Notes: generated by a model from the sequence alone, not told the origin. A stretch of DNA of 64,000 bases from Kordiimonas sp. SCSIO 12610 (GCF_024398015.1 NZ_CP073747.1:310001-374000), one strand, 5' to 3'. Counted from the stretch's first letter, positions 28,018 to 36,788 are shown. Numbers and translations are program-made.

Positions 28018-28689
28018 ATGTCGGTGGGTAAACTTCTGGAAACGCGTAAATCGGTCAGAGCATATCTGGATAAACCAGTCTCTAGTGACCTGCTGGTAAA
28101 TATTCTGGAGCAGGCAAAACAAAGCCCATCAGGGGGCAATGTGCAGCCATGGCATGTTCATGTTGTCAGCGGTGAAGTGCTCTATAAGTTGAAATTGATT
28201 GTGCAAAAGAAGCTCTCTGAAAACCCGATGGGGGATGGGATGGAATATCATATCTATCCGGAAAGTTTGAAAGAACCCTATCGTACACGTCGATATGAAT
28301 GCGGTGAGGCATTATACAAAACAATTGGAATAGAGCATGATAACAAATTTGGCCGCCTGATGCATGTCGCTAGAAATTTCGAATTTTTCGGCGCGCCAGT
28401 TGGGATGTTTTTCACCATAGACCGTGCAATGGGGCGGCCACAATGGGTGCATTTGGGTATGTTCATGCAAACATTTATGCTGCTTGCAGAAGAAAATGGA
28501 TTGGCGACTTGCCCGCAAGAAGCCTGGACCATGATGCACAAAACAGTGGCTGACTTTCTGAACTTACCGGATGAGCAGATGCTTTATGCGGGGATGGCGC
28601 TCGGATACGAAGACACCAAGCATCCAATCAATAGTCTCCGGACAGATCGTGCAAAATTGGAAGAATTCACTGTATTTCATGAAAATTGA
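28018..28689 (+). CDS. Nitroreductase family protein
   Basis: 223 residues from ATG at 28018, chosen because AAGGGG sits at the right distance; an upstream ATG at 27988 would add ten poor residues. The FMN-binding pattern is present: ETRKSVRAYLDKPV, then AKQSPSGGNVQPWHVHVV, and late ENGLATCPQEAW with GMALGYED. These are oxygen-insensitive NAD(P)H-dependent reductases of nitro compounds and quinones; the true substrate is unknown. A MerR/TipA-type regulator follows on the same strand with its own operator, so joint control is not shown. Confidence 0.9.
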   Translation: MSVGKLLETRKSVRAYLDKPVSSDLLVNILEQAKQSPSGGNVQPWHVHVVSGEVLYKLKLIVQKKLSENPMGDGMEYHIYPESLKEPYRTRRYECGEALYKTIGIEHDNKFGRLMHVARNFEFFGAPVGMFFTIDRAMGRPQWVHLGMFMQTFMLLAEENGLATCPQEAWTMMHKTVADFLNLPDEQMLYAGMALGYEDTKHPINSLRTDRAKLEEFTVFHEN

Positions 28690-28708
28690 TGACTGCCCAA
28701 AAAAGTGC

Positions 28709-28745
28709 TTGCCCCTTACGTAACGTCAGGCCTTAGGCGTATCTC
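28709..28745 (+). promoter_or_regulatory. MerR-type promoter/operator
   Basis: The 17-base imperfect palindrome CCTTACGTAACGTCAGG (28714-28730; CCT-n-ACGT-n-ACGT-n-AGG) overlaps a -35-like TTGCCC at 28709. This has the form of operators of SkgA/TipAL-type MerR regulators, which sit in a stretched promoter spacer. It lies about 45 bases before the MerR gene and suggests autoregulation. The -10 is not clear. Confidence 0.6.
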
Positions 28746-28775
28746 CAGTGGAAAGATCAGAAGAACGGAATATCG

Positions 28776-29540
28776 ATGAAAATGCTTGCTATTGGTGATC
28801 TTGCAAAAAAAGCCGGGGTTAGTGTTCGGACCCTGAGGTATTATGACACCCGGGGCTTGTTGAACCCAATACGGTCTGAGTCAGGACAGCGATTTTACAC
28901 CTTTAAGGATGTTGTTAGATTAGGGCACATCCAGCTTCTGAAACGTACCGGGTTTTCGCTCAATCAAATTTATAAAATGATTGAAGAGAAAACCATCGAC
29001 GGTGATCGATTGCTTAAAATGAATCACGCTCTTCTCGTGAAAGAACGGGATGATTTAAATAAGGCAATTGGTATCTTGGACGAAGCAATCAAAAACCTGG
29101 ACGGGCAAGCAGAAACTGATCTCTCCACGCTTTGTAATCATATCAAATTAGGAGAGCAATCAATGAGTAGCGAAGAAGACTGGCAAAAAGTATGGGACAC
29201 TTATTATACGCCTGAAGAGAATGCGAAATGGGCCGCGGCTAAATCAAACGTTTCGATGGATAATTGGAAGGAGATCGAACAGGCTTGGCCCGATGTACTT
29301 GCACGGACGGAAAAGCTTGTAGGGTCAGATCCGGCGTCCCCTGAGGCACAAGCCCTTCTCAAAGAATGGAATGCCTTATCACAACCCATTTACGATATTG
29401 ACCCATCGCTCGCGGGCAGCGTGACCAAGATGTATGATAATCTGGACAGCTGGCCACAGGATGGCCCGCAAATGCCATTTTCCAAAGAAGTTTGGGAATT
29501 TATCAAGGCAGCTGGCGAAGCCGCAAAGCAATTAAATTGA
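28776..29540 (+). CDS. MerR family regulator with TipAS domain
   Basis: 254 residues. The N-terminal MerR helix-turn-helix reads IGDLAKKAGVSVRTLRYYDTRGLLNP, with the second wing SGQRFYTFKDVVRLGHIQLLKR; a long dimerisation helix runs to about residue 110. The C-terminal part (about 130-250) is a TipAS-like antibiotic/ligand-binding domain with the WAAAKSNVS and DPASPEAQALLKEWN pattern. This architecture is that of TipAL, SkgA and AlbA relatives that bind thiopeptides or peptides. Target genes are unknown; an ACGT-type palindrome lies just upstream. Confidence 0.9.
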   Translation: MKMLAIGDLAKKAGVSVRTLRYYDTRGLLNPIRSESGQRFYTFKDVVRLGHIQLLKRTGFSLNQIYKMIEEKTIDGDRLLKMNHALLVKERDDLNKAIGILDEAIKNLDGQAETDLSTLCNHIKLGEQSMSSEEDWQKVWDTYYTPEENAKWAAAKSNVSMDNWKEIEQAWPDVLARTEKLVGSDPASPEAQALLKEWNALSQPIYDIDPSLAGSVTKMYDNLDSWPQDGPQMPFSKEVWEFIKAAGEAAKQLN

Positions 29541-29566
29541 TACCACTGGTGCCCTAGATAAAAGAA

Positions 29567-29624
29567 AGCCTGACGATTACCCGCGAATAATAGCTGGGAA
29601 GCGATTAATGGGAATTGTCAGGCT
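29567..29624. repeat. Inverted repeat between MerR and the acidic protein gene
   Basis: Arms AGCCTGAC (29567-29574) and GTCAGGCT (29617-29624) are perfect, and pairing may go on inward through GATTACCC / GGGAATT with mismatches. It lies between convergent genes, 28 bases after the acidic protein stop on the minus strand, without a clear T tract; it may be a weak terminator. Confidence 0.45.
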
Positions 29625-29652
29625 GCGCAGATACAAGATAGTAGGGCATTAA

Positions 29653-30291
29653 TTAGCCAGTTGGGTCACTATCCTGCGCGGGAGAAACTAAACCTGTAAA
29701 CAATGCTGATAGGCTATTGAAATTGTTATCAGGTGCTGTGCTCAAATTGCTTTGGAAAAGATTGATCAGGTTCCGTTCAATGCCTCGCGCTCTACCGTTA
29801 CCGCGGGCGAGGCCCGGTGGAAGGTCCCGGTTTGCTTCACTGTCAATTGCACTTTCTAGTCCTGTGCCTTCAAGAGCGCGACTTAGGACTGCGCGCTCTG
29901 GCCTTGAAAGGTTGCTTGTTTCTATGATGTTTGCGATTTCGGTGCGGAATTGATCAAGCCGTGAAGGCTCATTATCAGCCTCTGTGACGTTAATAGTTGG
30001 ATCATCGTTATCGATTGGTGCAGTGACCACTCCATCAGGCGCGCTTTCAATCGCGACAACATCAGGTTCATCCACAGGGGGCTGTGTGATTGTTGAAGTA
30101 TCAGTGTCCTCTGTAATTGCCGTTTGTGCGTCTTCAGACAATGATACGACGACGGCTGGTGAGGCTTCTGTTGTTTCAGTTGCGGGCTCATCTTCTGGTG
30201 TGTTTTGGCTTTGATTCGGAAACGAAACATTTGTAACATTGATCAAAGGAGCGTTTGTAAACGGACCAAATGAAATACCGTTAAATGCCAT
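29653..30291 (-). CDS. Acidic protein of unknown function
   Basis: 212 residues. The start at 30291 has a near-perfect Shine-Dalgarno sequence (AAGGAGG, nine bases away); an earlier start would not. Begins MAFNGISFGPF. Residues about 30-110 are low complexity, rich in Thr, Glu, Asp, Val and Pro, and likely disordered. The C-terminal 90 residues are helical and include LSRPERAVLSRALEGTGLES and a DLPPGLARGNGRARG motif, ending LFTGLVSPAQDSDPTG. No Cys, no signal peptide. Its upstream region shares sequence with that of the 1019-residue gene. Function unknown; secretion by a non-Sec route is possible. Confidence 0.65.
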   Translation of the reverse strand: MAFNGISFGPFTNAPLINVTNVSFPNQSQNTPEDEPATETTEASPAVVVSLSEDAQTAITEDTDTSTITQPPVDEPDVVAIESAPDGVVTAPIDNDDPTINVTEADNEPSRLDQFRTEIANIIETSNLSRPERAVLSRALEGTGLESAIDSEANRDLPPGLARGNGRARGIERNLINLFQSNLSTAPDNNFNSLSALFTGLVSPAQDSDPTG

Positions 30292-30400
30292 GATGTGATC
30301 CTCCTTATTTTTGCTTATGATAGAGATCAGCAAAAACTGTTCCAGTTTGGAACAAAGAATCACATATTCGACTCATCGTGAATCACATTAAATAGGCAGG

Positions 30401-30458
30401 TTATGCCTATTTAGGTAAAATTTGCCATAGCTATGGTAAAAAATTGCCTAGCTATGAC
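30401..30458. promoter_or_regulatory. Repeated TGCC palindromes upstream of the acidic protein gene
   Basis: Three related units follow one another on the plus strand: ATGCCTATTTAGGTAA, TTGCCATAGCTATGGTAA (core CCATAGCTATGG is a perfect 12-base palindrome), and TTGCCTAGCTATG. The 12-mer AAATTGCCTAGC at 30441 recurs at 20954 ahead of the 1019-residue gene. This looks like a set of protein-binding sites, or a terminator-like region after rlmN. Confidence 0.45.
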
Positions 30459-30468
30459 TTTTGAAAGG

Positions 30469-31647
30469 TTATGCAGAAACTTGCTCGGTTTCGCGTAATA
30501 TCTGTGCTTTGGACTTTTTCTCTGATGCAGATTTTAGTTGCCCACAGGCTGCCATAATATCTCGTCCGCGCGGTGTACGAATAGGTGCAGAGATACCGCC
30601 CTTGTATACAATATCGGAAAACTTCTGGATTTGATCCCATTCACTGCATTCGTATGGTGTGCCGGGCCATGGGTTAAATGGAATGAGGTTAACCTTGGCA
30701 GGTAATTTGTATTTTCGGATCAAACGAACCAGTTCCTTTGCGTCTTCTGCGCTATCGTTCACATCTTTGAGCATGGTATACTCGAACGTTATACGACGGG
30801 CGTTATGAGCACCAGGATAATTTGCACATGCCTGTAAGACCTGTTCAAGATTATATTTTTTGTTAATTGGCATGATTTCGGAGCGCACATCATCACGAAC
30901 GGCGTGCAGAGATACAGCAAGATTAACACCGATTTCCTCGCCGCAGCGTTCCATATGCGGAACCACACCACTGGTGGATAAGGTGATCCGACGACGTGAT
31001 AATTGAATACCTTCTTCGTCCATAATAATTTCCAATGCTTTTTTCACATTATCGAAATTATATAAAGGCTCCCCCATTCCCATCATTACTATGTTGGTTA
31101 CGCTTCGGCCCTCTGTTGGGTTTTCCCATTCACCGAGGTCATCACGAGCAATCATCATCTGCGCTACGATCTCGGCTGCAGTGAGGTTGCGCACAAGCCG
31201 CATGGTGCCCGTGTGACAGAACTTACAATTCAGCGTACACCCAACCTGGCTAGAGACGCACAGTGTTCCCCGATCTTCCTCAGGGATATATACGGCTTCC
31301 GCTTCACTGCCATCTTCGAATTTGATTAGGTATTTACGGGTACCATCCTCGGAATATTGTGCTTCAGTGATCTCTGGGCGTTCGATAATGAAATGATTTT
31401 CCAGTTTTGCCCGAACGTCTTTTGAGACATTTGTCATGGCATCGAAAGATGACACGCCGCGGTGATAAACCCAATGCCAAAGTTGCTGGGCGCGCATTTT
31501 AATCTGCTTTTCTGCAACACCAATTTCCCGAAGAGCATTCTTAAGTTCGTCACGGTCAAGACCAAGAAGATTGATCTTTCCACTTGCAAGCGTTGGATCA
31601 AGGCGCGGTTGGATAATGGGCTCTTGGCCCGATGGGGTAATTTGCAT
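30469..31647 (-). CDS. rlmN: 23S rRNA (adenine2503-C2)- / tRNA (adenine37-C2)-methyltransferase
   Basis: 392-residue radical SAM enzyme. The iron-sulfur motif Cys-x3-Cys-x2-Cys is in [11 protein letters not shown]. Other blocks are [18 protein letters not shown] with an early Cys, [27 protein letters not shown], and LAVSLHA; the late mechanistic Cys is in [11 protein letters not shown] at 31647 is preferred because GAGGTG lies seven bases ahead; a GTG 24 bases upstream is also open. It tunes ribosome accuracy by methylating A2503 and certain tRNAs. The gene stands alone on the minus strand. Confidence 0.96.
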   Translation of the reverse strand: MQITPSGQEPIIQPRLDPTLASGKINLLGLDRDELKNALREIGVAEKQIKMRAQQLWHWVYHRGVSSFDAMTNVSKDVRAKLENHFIIERPEITEAQYSEDGTRKYLIKFEDGSEAEAVYIPEEDRGTLCVSSQVGCTLNCKFCHTGTMRLVRNLTAAEIVAQMMIARDDLGEWENPTEGRSVTNIVMMGMGEPLYNFDNVKKALEIIMDEEGIQLSRRRITLSTSGVVPHMERCGEEIGVNLAVSLHAVRDDVRSEIMPINKKYNLEQVLQACANYPGAHNARRITFEYTMLKDVNDSAEDAKELVRLIRKYKLPAKVNLIPFNPWPGTPYECSEWDQIQKFSDIVYKGGISAPIRTPRGRDIMAACGQLKSASEKKSKAQILRETEQVSA

Positions 31648-31800
31648 AATGGTCACCTCTGCCTTTTGCACCGTCTTAGTCGTGAGAGTGCGCCAGGTTG
31701 CTTAAATTCTGCTGGGCGTTCCACCCATCAGTTGGTTAATGTGACGGGGTCTTTACCGATAAAACCCAAGAAAGTAAAGCGAAACTGACCAATGTATCTA

Positions 31801-32340
31801 TTAGCGGCATGCTTTGTTGATCGCGTTCAAGGCCGCTGTAAAGCCCGAGAGCGAATAGGTGTCTGTTGTGCGTGTCCCGCGCGCAGAGGTGCCTGTTACC
31901 ACTAACCGGCTACCCGCTTTCATTGCAGCGGCTAATTTCGCATCGTCTTTGCCGTCATAGGCCCAGGCTGTGCTGCCTTCTGTGAATAGTCTTTGTGCCC
32001 TTTTCCCGTCAATTTGAAAACTTACTTCGCTGTTGGGGCGAAGGGGATACCCCATAACGGCATTGACCTCAGTCTTTACCCCCACATTTGGGCGGTTTGT
32101 AACCGTGATATAAATATCCCCGCGCCGAACATTCTTTTTATTTGCTGTGCTGCGCTTGGGTGTTGAGATCATATAACAGGTTTTGGTATTGCCTTCTTTG
32201 ATCAAGAGGGCATCCCAATCACGGAAACTACCGATAATATCGCGTTTTTGGGCATGAGCGAATGGCGCTACGGTACATATTGCAACGATAGCCAGTAAAA
32301 GCTTGGTTGTGATTTTGGAAATGCTTTTTCGTGTCGTCAT
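31801..32340 (-). CDS. Invasion-associated locus B (IalB) family protein
   Basis: 179 residues from MTTRKSISKI. A signal peptide (KLLLAIVAICTVAPFAHAQ) is followed by the IalB-like pattern FRDWDALLIKEGNTKTCYMIS, DIYITVTNRP, and GKRAQRLFTEGSTAWAYDGKDDAKLAAAMKAGSRLVVTGTSARGT. The family is periplasmic and widespread in alphaproteobacteria; most are not invasion factors. It begins 17 bases after the end of the SpoU methyltransferase gene, so they are probably cotranscribed. Confidence 0.88.
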   Translation of the reverse strand: MTTRKSISKITTKLLLAIVAICTVAPFAHAQKRDIIGSFRDWDALLIKEGNTKTCYMISTPKRSTANKKNVRRGDIYITVTNRPNVGVKTEVNAVMGYPLRPNSEVSFQIDGKRAQRLFTEGSTAWAYDGKDDAKLAAAMKAGSRLVVTGTSARGTRTTDTYSLSGFTAALNAINKACR

Positions 32341-32356
32341 CACTCTGGTCCTGTTT

Positions 32357-32926
32357 TTAACTCTCTGTCTTTGATGCCTTTGATGCACGGCGGTTACGGG
32401 GGCCACCATGCACATGAGCTTTCTTGGCGTCGGGCTTTTGACCTGCCATCAACGGCCGATCTGGAAACCCTCCAAGCAAACGCTGTCTATCATACATAAC
32501 AATAGCACCAGCGGTGGCAACATTAAGAGAAAATTTTGTCGGGATTTTGATCATCATGTCACATCGGTCAGCCATGGCTGAACTTAAGGATGTTCGTTCT
32601 CCGCCAAGTACATACACAGCACGGGTTGGGTGCCGGAAACTCGGTAGGTCAATCGCATCATCACTTATCTCTACGCCAACCAGTTGGCATCCTTTGGGCA
32701 CAACTAAATCTTCGACGGTATCATATTGGTAAAACGGGATCTGGTCTGTTGAATTGCTAGTATCGGTCAAAAAGGGTTTTGTAATAGGTTCGCCGGTATG
32801 TGCCACAATTTTGGGATTGACAGCAAAGGCAAAGCTGGCACCAAAGGCATGGCCTGTACGGATTAGATTTCCCATATTTCCGGTTTTAGAGATTCCATCA
32901 ATACCGATACCAAAATATCCACGCAT
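32357..32926 (-). CDS. RNA methyltransferase, TrmH/SpoU family
   Basis: 189 residues with a SpoU knot: an N-terminal NMGNLIRTGHAFGASFAFAV (motif 1), VYVLGGERTSLSSAMADRCD (motif 2) and IPTKFSLNVATAGAIVMYDR (motif 3), the last two building the SAM-binding trefoil knot. The basic C-terminus (GPRNRRASKASK) may bind RNA. It would 2'-O-methylate a tRNA or rRNA ribose. Target unknown. Followed 17 bases on by the IalB gene. Confidence 0.9.
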   Translation of the reverse strand: MRGYFGIGIDGISKTGNMGNLIRTGHAFGASFAFAVNPKIVAHTGEPITKPFLTDTSNSTDQIPFYQYDTVEDLVVPKGCQLVGVEISDDAIDLPSFRHPTRAVYVLGGERTSLSSAMADRCDMMIKIPTKFSLNVATAGAIVMYDRQRLLGGFPDRPLMAGQKPDAKKAHVHGGPRNRRASKASKTES

Positions 32927-32957
32927 CGCGCTTACACTACCTTCTTGTCAATGATGA

Positions 32958-34244
32958 TTATGGTGTTGCTGTAACCCGTTTGGCATCAGGGTGCAAGGCT
33001 GTGATTAAACAGGAGATAATGATGAAAAGCGACGCGCCCATCATCGAGGCAATAATATTCCACTCAAATAAAAGCCCCATAACCGCATTGGCAACAGGAA
33101 GAAGACCAATTGCAAGGAGCATCAACAGGCTCATGACCCGTCCCATCATATGATCGGGGGTTACCTTCTGGAGCCACGCCATAAAATGTACCCAGATAAA
33201 ACTGTCACCAAGGCCCGCAGTGATAAAGAAAAACATCGCAAGCAGATAAGATTCGGATAGTGCAACCAAGCCTAGGCAAAGGCCTGAATAGGCAAAAATA
33301 AAGAACATTGTTCTCGCAATGTTTTCAGGTGCTATAGGTGTCGACATGCCTGCGGTAATACCGCCAACCAGCGCACCAATTCCATACGCACCGACAATTA
33401 TGCCATATACAAAGGAACCGTTTGCATAACGCATATCTGCTAGCACGGGCAGGCCAACAAAGACGGGTGCCATATAGAAGAAATTTAATATTGCAATCGC
33501 GATGAAGCAGAGCTTGAAAGCAGGAATTGACCAAATGAAAGCAATAGCTTTCTTAAATTCATCCAGAAAATTTCCAGATGCGTCAGACGGGTCTTTATCT
33601 TCTTTCAGCGATCTTACTTTGACTAAACTGAGTGTAAGAATTGAAAGTGCAAATGTACCTGCATCTGCAAAGAAGGCACGTGCCAAGCCAATCCGATCAG
33701 TTTCAAAACTTGATTGAATAGCACTAGCGTCACCATGCCCGGCCACGCTTATTTCACCAGCAATGATTAACCCGGCGATCATCGGGCCAAAAATGATGGC
33801 TAGTTGGTTGGTGCTTTGAACAATTGCATTGCCGGATTGCAGGTCTTTTTCTTCAACAATGCTAGGCAGGAACGACGTGGTAGCCGGATAAAAGAAGGCA
33901 TCCGCAATACCAAATGCAGCAGCAAGGGCAAAAACCCCAATAACATTTATCGAATCGTACAAGAGCAAAAACCCAAGGACGACAACCAATAATAATCTGA
34001 TAATGTTAGTGTTCACCATTACGCCGCGAGGACTATAGCGGTCCACAATTGCGCCGCCCCACAGCATCAAAACCGCACGCGGTATTCCCTGTACAGCTAA
34101 AACAAACCCTGTCATGGCCGCACTACCTGTCATTTTTAAAATGAGCCAGGGGAATGCAATGATCGAAATATGGTCTCCAATAACTGAAACACATTCACCG
34201 ATCCAAAACAGAAAAAAATTGCGGTCTTTAAAAAGATTAAGCAT
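32958..34244 (-). CDS. MFS transporter
   Basis: 428 residues with twelve predicted helices. The loop 2-3 signature appears as MLWGGAIVDRYSPRGVMV. The start LNLFKDRNFFLFWIGECVSVIGDHISIIAFPWL and the long loop between helices 6 and 7 (about 185-225) fit the enterobactin-exporter-like (MFS_3) group. Probably an exporter; substrate unknown. The upstream 118 bases separate it from divergent YciB. Confidence 0.88.
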   Translation of the reverse strand: MLNLFKDRNFFLFWIGECVSVIGDHISIIAFPWLILKMTGSAAMTGFVLAVQGIPRAVLMLWGGAIVDRYSPRGVMVNTNIIRLLLVVVLGFLLLYDSINVIGVFALAAAFGIADAFFYPATTSFLPSIVEEKDLQSGNAIVQSTNQLAIIFGPMIAGLIIAGEISVAGHGDASAIQSSFETDRIGLARAFFADAGTFALSILTLSLVKVRSLKEDKDPSDASGNFLDEFKKAIAFIWSIPAFKLCFIAIAILNFFYMAPVFVGLPVLADMRYANGSFVYGIIVGAYGIGALVGGITAGMSTPIAPENIARTMFFIFAYSGLCLGLVALSESYLLAMFFFITAGLGDSFIWVHFMAWLQKVTPDHMMGRVMSLLMLLAIGLLPVANAVMGLLFEWNIIASMMGASLFIIISCLITALHPDAKRVTATP

Positions 34245-34362
34245 TGCGCTTGGAACACCAATGAAAACATTATAGAAAATATACTATACACATAATCGGT
34301 TCCTATTTCGTACCAGCAATATACTTAAATTGCTATCATGTGCGCCTTGAAAGTGAAGCTTT

Positions 34363-34965
34363 ATGCAGAATGAAACCAATCAAAGTGATGAGAATGCAAC
34401 TCAGTCACCCGCAAATCAGCCAGGCTGGATTAAAATGGCGCTTGATTTTGGCCCTTTGATTGTTTTCTTTACAGCGTTTAAGCTTGGTGATCTCTTTGTT
34501 GCGACGGGTGTTTTCATGGCAGCCAGTATTCTTGCGATGATTACGTCTAAAATCGTTTTTGGTAAAATTGCCGCAATGCTGAAGTTTAATGTGGTTGTCG
34601 TCATGATTATGGGCGGACTGACATTATATTTACAGGATGAAACCTTCGTCAAAATGAAGCTAACCATCATTAATTCGGTTATGGCTTTGATTTTATTATT
34701 TGGTATGTTGCGCGGCAAATTATACCTCAAAATGGTAATGGAAATGGCCATCGAGATGGATGATGCTGGATGGAAGGTTTTTTCGCGCAACTGGATTATC
34801 TATATGTTTGTAATGGCCGGTGTGAACGAATTGATTTGGCGAACGCAAAGCACAGAGTTCTGGGTTAATTTCAAAACTTTTGGCTATATGGGCGCGACTA
34901 TGGTTTTTATGATTGGCCACGCTCCCTTGTTTATGAAATACCTACCGGAAGATAACGTTAAATAA
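34363..34965 (+). CDS. Inner membrane protein YciB / septation protein A
   Basis: 200 residues with five helices. Family blocks are ALDFGPLIVFFTAFK, ITSKIVFGKI, GGLTLYLQDETFVKMKLTIIN, and a late RNWIIYMFVMAGVNELIWR with WVNFKTFGYMG. The N-terminal 24 residues are a hydrophilic extension. In gammaproteobacteria YciB affects the envelope and division; in alphaproteobacteria it is sometimes called ispZ. Ends six bases from the convergent methyltransferase gene. Confidence 0.93.
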   Translation: MQNETNQSDENATQSPANQPGWIKMALDFGPLIVFFTAFKLGDLFVATGVFMAASILAMITSKIVFGKIAAMLKFNVVVVMIMGGLTLYLQDETFVKMKLTIINSVMALILLFGMLRGKLYLKMVMEMAIEMDDAGWKVFSRNWIIYMFVMAGVNELIWRTQSTEFWVNFKTFGYMGATMVFMIGHAPLFMKYLPEDNVK

Positions 34966-34970
34966 ATACG

Positions 34971-35726
34971 CTAGTGCATATTTACACGTAAATTTCTTAA
35001 TATCCTTTTATATAAGGATTGTTTTTGTTTTGGCATAGATGGCTGCGATAATCGAGCCCGAAAGCTGGGTAAGATGCCCCCATCAGCTAAAAGGAATGGT
35101 TTGTCGGCTTCTGTGCGACGTTGATTATAATTCTGTTCCCACCAGTGGTCACCAAGTTCGGGAAATGTATTTGCTGATGTTCGCTTAAATATAGCTGTGT
35201 TTTGGGATATTTTAACCAAGTCCCACATTGCGTCTTCTTGTATAATATCCGCCATTCGGCCAATAGATGCGATTTGAATATCATCTATTATTAATAAGCC
35301 ACCTTCTTTAATCCAAGGGTAGAAATAATAGTATTCCATGTCGGGAAATGGGTAACCGTGAGGACCATCAATCAAAACACAGTCATATTTTTCTGTATGC
35401 GTATAATTTTTTAACGTTTCCTGAGTAGGCCCGAAAACACACTCAATATTTTCTTTATTGGTAAGTTGTGAGTGCATGAAGTAATTCACACTGGACGTTT
35501 CCCCAAGTGACCGGTCATCAAGGCAAAAAACAGTATGGTGTGATGACTTTTGTGAGAACAGGATGGTCGACCTACCGCATCCTGTTTCAGCCGTTCGAAG
35601 CATATTGTCGGGCAACAAATCCTCAATGGCACTTAGGGTATCATACGTTAAACTGCCCGCAGCGTGTGTTTTTGATTGTTCAATAGCTTTTATATGGTCA
35701 GTAAATGACCGTATTTCTGTATTCAC
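34971..35726 (-). CDS. Class I SAM-dependent methyltransferase-like protein
   Basis: 251 residues from GTG at 35726, which has GGGGGAC seven bases ahead; a TTG 24 bases upstream is also open. Motif I is RTAETGCGRSTILFS and the motif IV/V part is YDCVLIDGPHGYPFPDMEYYY followed by IKEGGLLIIDDI. This is the methyltransf_24-type layout. The C-terminal third has no match I recognise and ends in a basic stretch (RILRNLRVNMH). Substrate unknown; such genes often modify sugars or lipids. No related genes are adjacent. AT content is a little higher than in neighbours. Confidence 0.7.
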   Translation of the reverse strand: MNTEIRSFTDHIKAIEQSKTHAAGSLTYDTLSAIEDLLPDNMLRTAETGCGRSTILFSQKSSHHTVFCLDDRSLGETSSVNYFMHSQLTNKENIECVFGPTQETLKNYTHTEKYDCVLIDGPHGYPFPDMEYYYFYPWIKEGGLLIIDDIQIASIGRMADIIQEDAMWDLVKISQNTAIFKRTSANTFPELGDHWWEQNYNQRRTEADKPFLLADGGILPSFRARLSQPSMPKQKQSLYKRILRNLRVNMH

Positions 35727-35817
35727 TTGATTGTCCCCCAATAATGACAATATTATCTTATTGAGGGTATTTTGTTCCTAAATAAACGTCAAGGTGTCAT
35801 TAAAACTATCATAAAAT

Positions 35818-36354
35818 TTACACATCTTTCCATTTCTCAGGATTGGTGTGTGGAGCGATCGTGTTTTGATCCATACTTTCCTTGTAGTGGGTGAGTGCCC
35901 AATGAACACTTGGAAATGCCAGTTCATCCCATGGAATGTCATCCCAGCTGAAAAGTTTAACCTCCAGACTTTCAGGGCCTGGTTCAAAAACAGGTTCATC
36001 GAGGGATGCTCTGTACATCATATGAACTTGGGAAATCCTTTTTACAGTGTATATGGCAAGGAGATCATGAACTTTAATCTTGGCCCGGGCCTCTTCCCAT
36101 GCCTCTCTTGCTGCGCCTTCGGCTGGGGTTTCGCCGAGTTCCATAAAGCCAGCAGGAATGGTCCAGAACCCTTTTCTGGGCTCGATAGCCCTGCGGCAGA
36201 GTAGGATTTGATCATTATATGCTACGACACTACCTGCAATTATTTTAGGGTTTTCGTAGGCAATGAAACCACAGTCACCACACACCGCGCGCGTATGGTC
36301 ATCCCCTTCGGGAATTTCCTGTGAGAAGTTGTTTGGATAGATAATTGTACTCAT
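35818..36354 (-). CDS. Nudix hydrolase
   Basis: 178 residues. The Nudix box reads [25 protein letters not shown], matching G-x5-E-x7-R-E-U-x-E-E but with Arg where the last Gly normally stands. N-terminally, [15 protein letters not shown] is half of the zinc ribbon seen in NudC-like hydrolases; the second Cys pair is missing. [14 protein letters not shown] and an acidic C-terminal segment suggest an ADP-ribose or NADH-type pyrophosphatase. Substrate unproven. Confidence 0.88.
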   Translation of the reverse strand: MSTIIYPNNFSQEIPEGDDHTRAVCGDCGFIAYENPKIIAGSVVAYNDQILLCRRAIEPRKGFWTIPAGFMELGETPAEGAAREAWEEARAKIKVHDLLAIYTVKRISQVHMMYRASLDEPVFEPGPESLEVKLFSWDDIPWDELAFPSVHWALTHYKESMDQNTIAPHTNPEKWKDV

Positions 36355-36416
36355 TCACATAGAATGTATGGATTGAGCGCAAGCGTCCAGTTTTAATTGA
36401 GGAATTGGATTAGTTT

Positions 36417-36788
36417 TTAAACACGAATATCGACAATTTGCCCAAGTGGTACATCACGCGTATCGCTTTCCTGGCTCGATAATCGGCCAATCGGTGCTTC
36501 GCGAAGGTTACTATTGAAGGCGGCAACACGGTCCTGCGCTTCTTCAAGCTCGTCAGCCGAGGAAACATCGTCTGTTTGGCGTGTATTTCGCGCCAGCAGG
36601 CGGTTGCGTCGGTCGGCGGCAACGCTTTGGGTGTCGAGCGCATCATCTTGCTCGTCGACAGGGGTTTCTGGTCGGCGAACAGTATTGGTCAACCGTGCCG
36701 CATCACTACGGTTCGATTGCCGCCCTGCTTGCAATTGTGCCTGAATTTGGCTTTGCAGCGGATTGGTATTGGGATTGATACCGGTCAT
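36417..36788 (-). CDS. Small hydrophilic protein of unknown function
   Basis: 123 residues from the ATG; a TTG two codons earlier is possible. Gln-, Asn-, Arg- and Asp-rich and probably disordered, with a helical part at about residues 15-55 (QIQAQLQAGRQSNRSDAARL) and an acidic helix SSADELEEAQDRVAAF. Ends VPLGQIVDIRV. No Cys, signal or membrane segment. The style resembles small alphaproteobacterial proteins encoded near flagellar genes, an impression only. Its upstream bases include TTATGCCGATTTTCGGC, similar to the 30.4 kb elements. Confidence 0.55.
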   Translation of the reverse strand: MTGINPNTNPLQSQIQAQLQAGRQSNRSDAARLTNTVRRPETPVDEQDDALDTQSVAADRRNRLLARNTRQTDDVSSADELEEAQDRVAAFNSNLREAPIGRLSSQESDTRDVPLGQIVDIRV

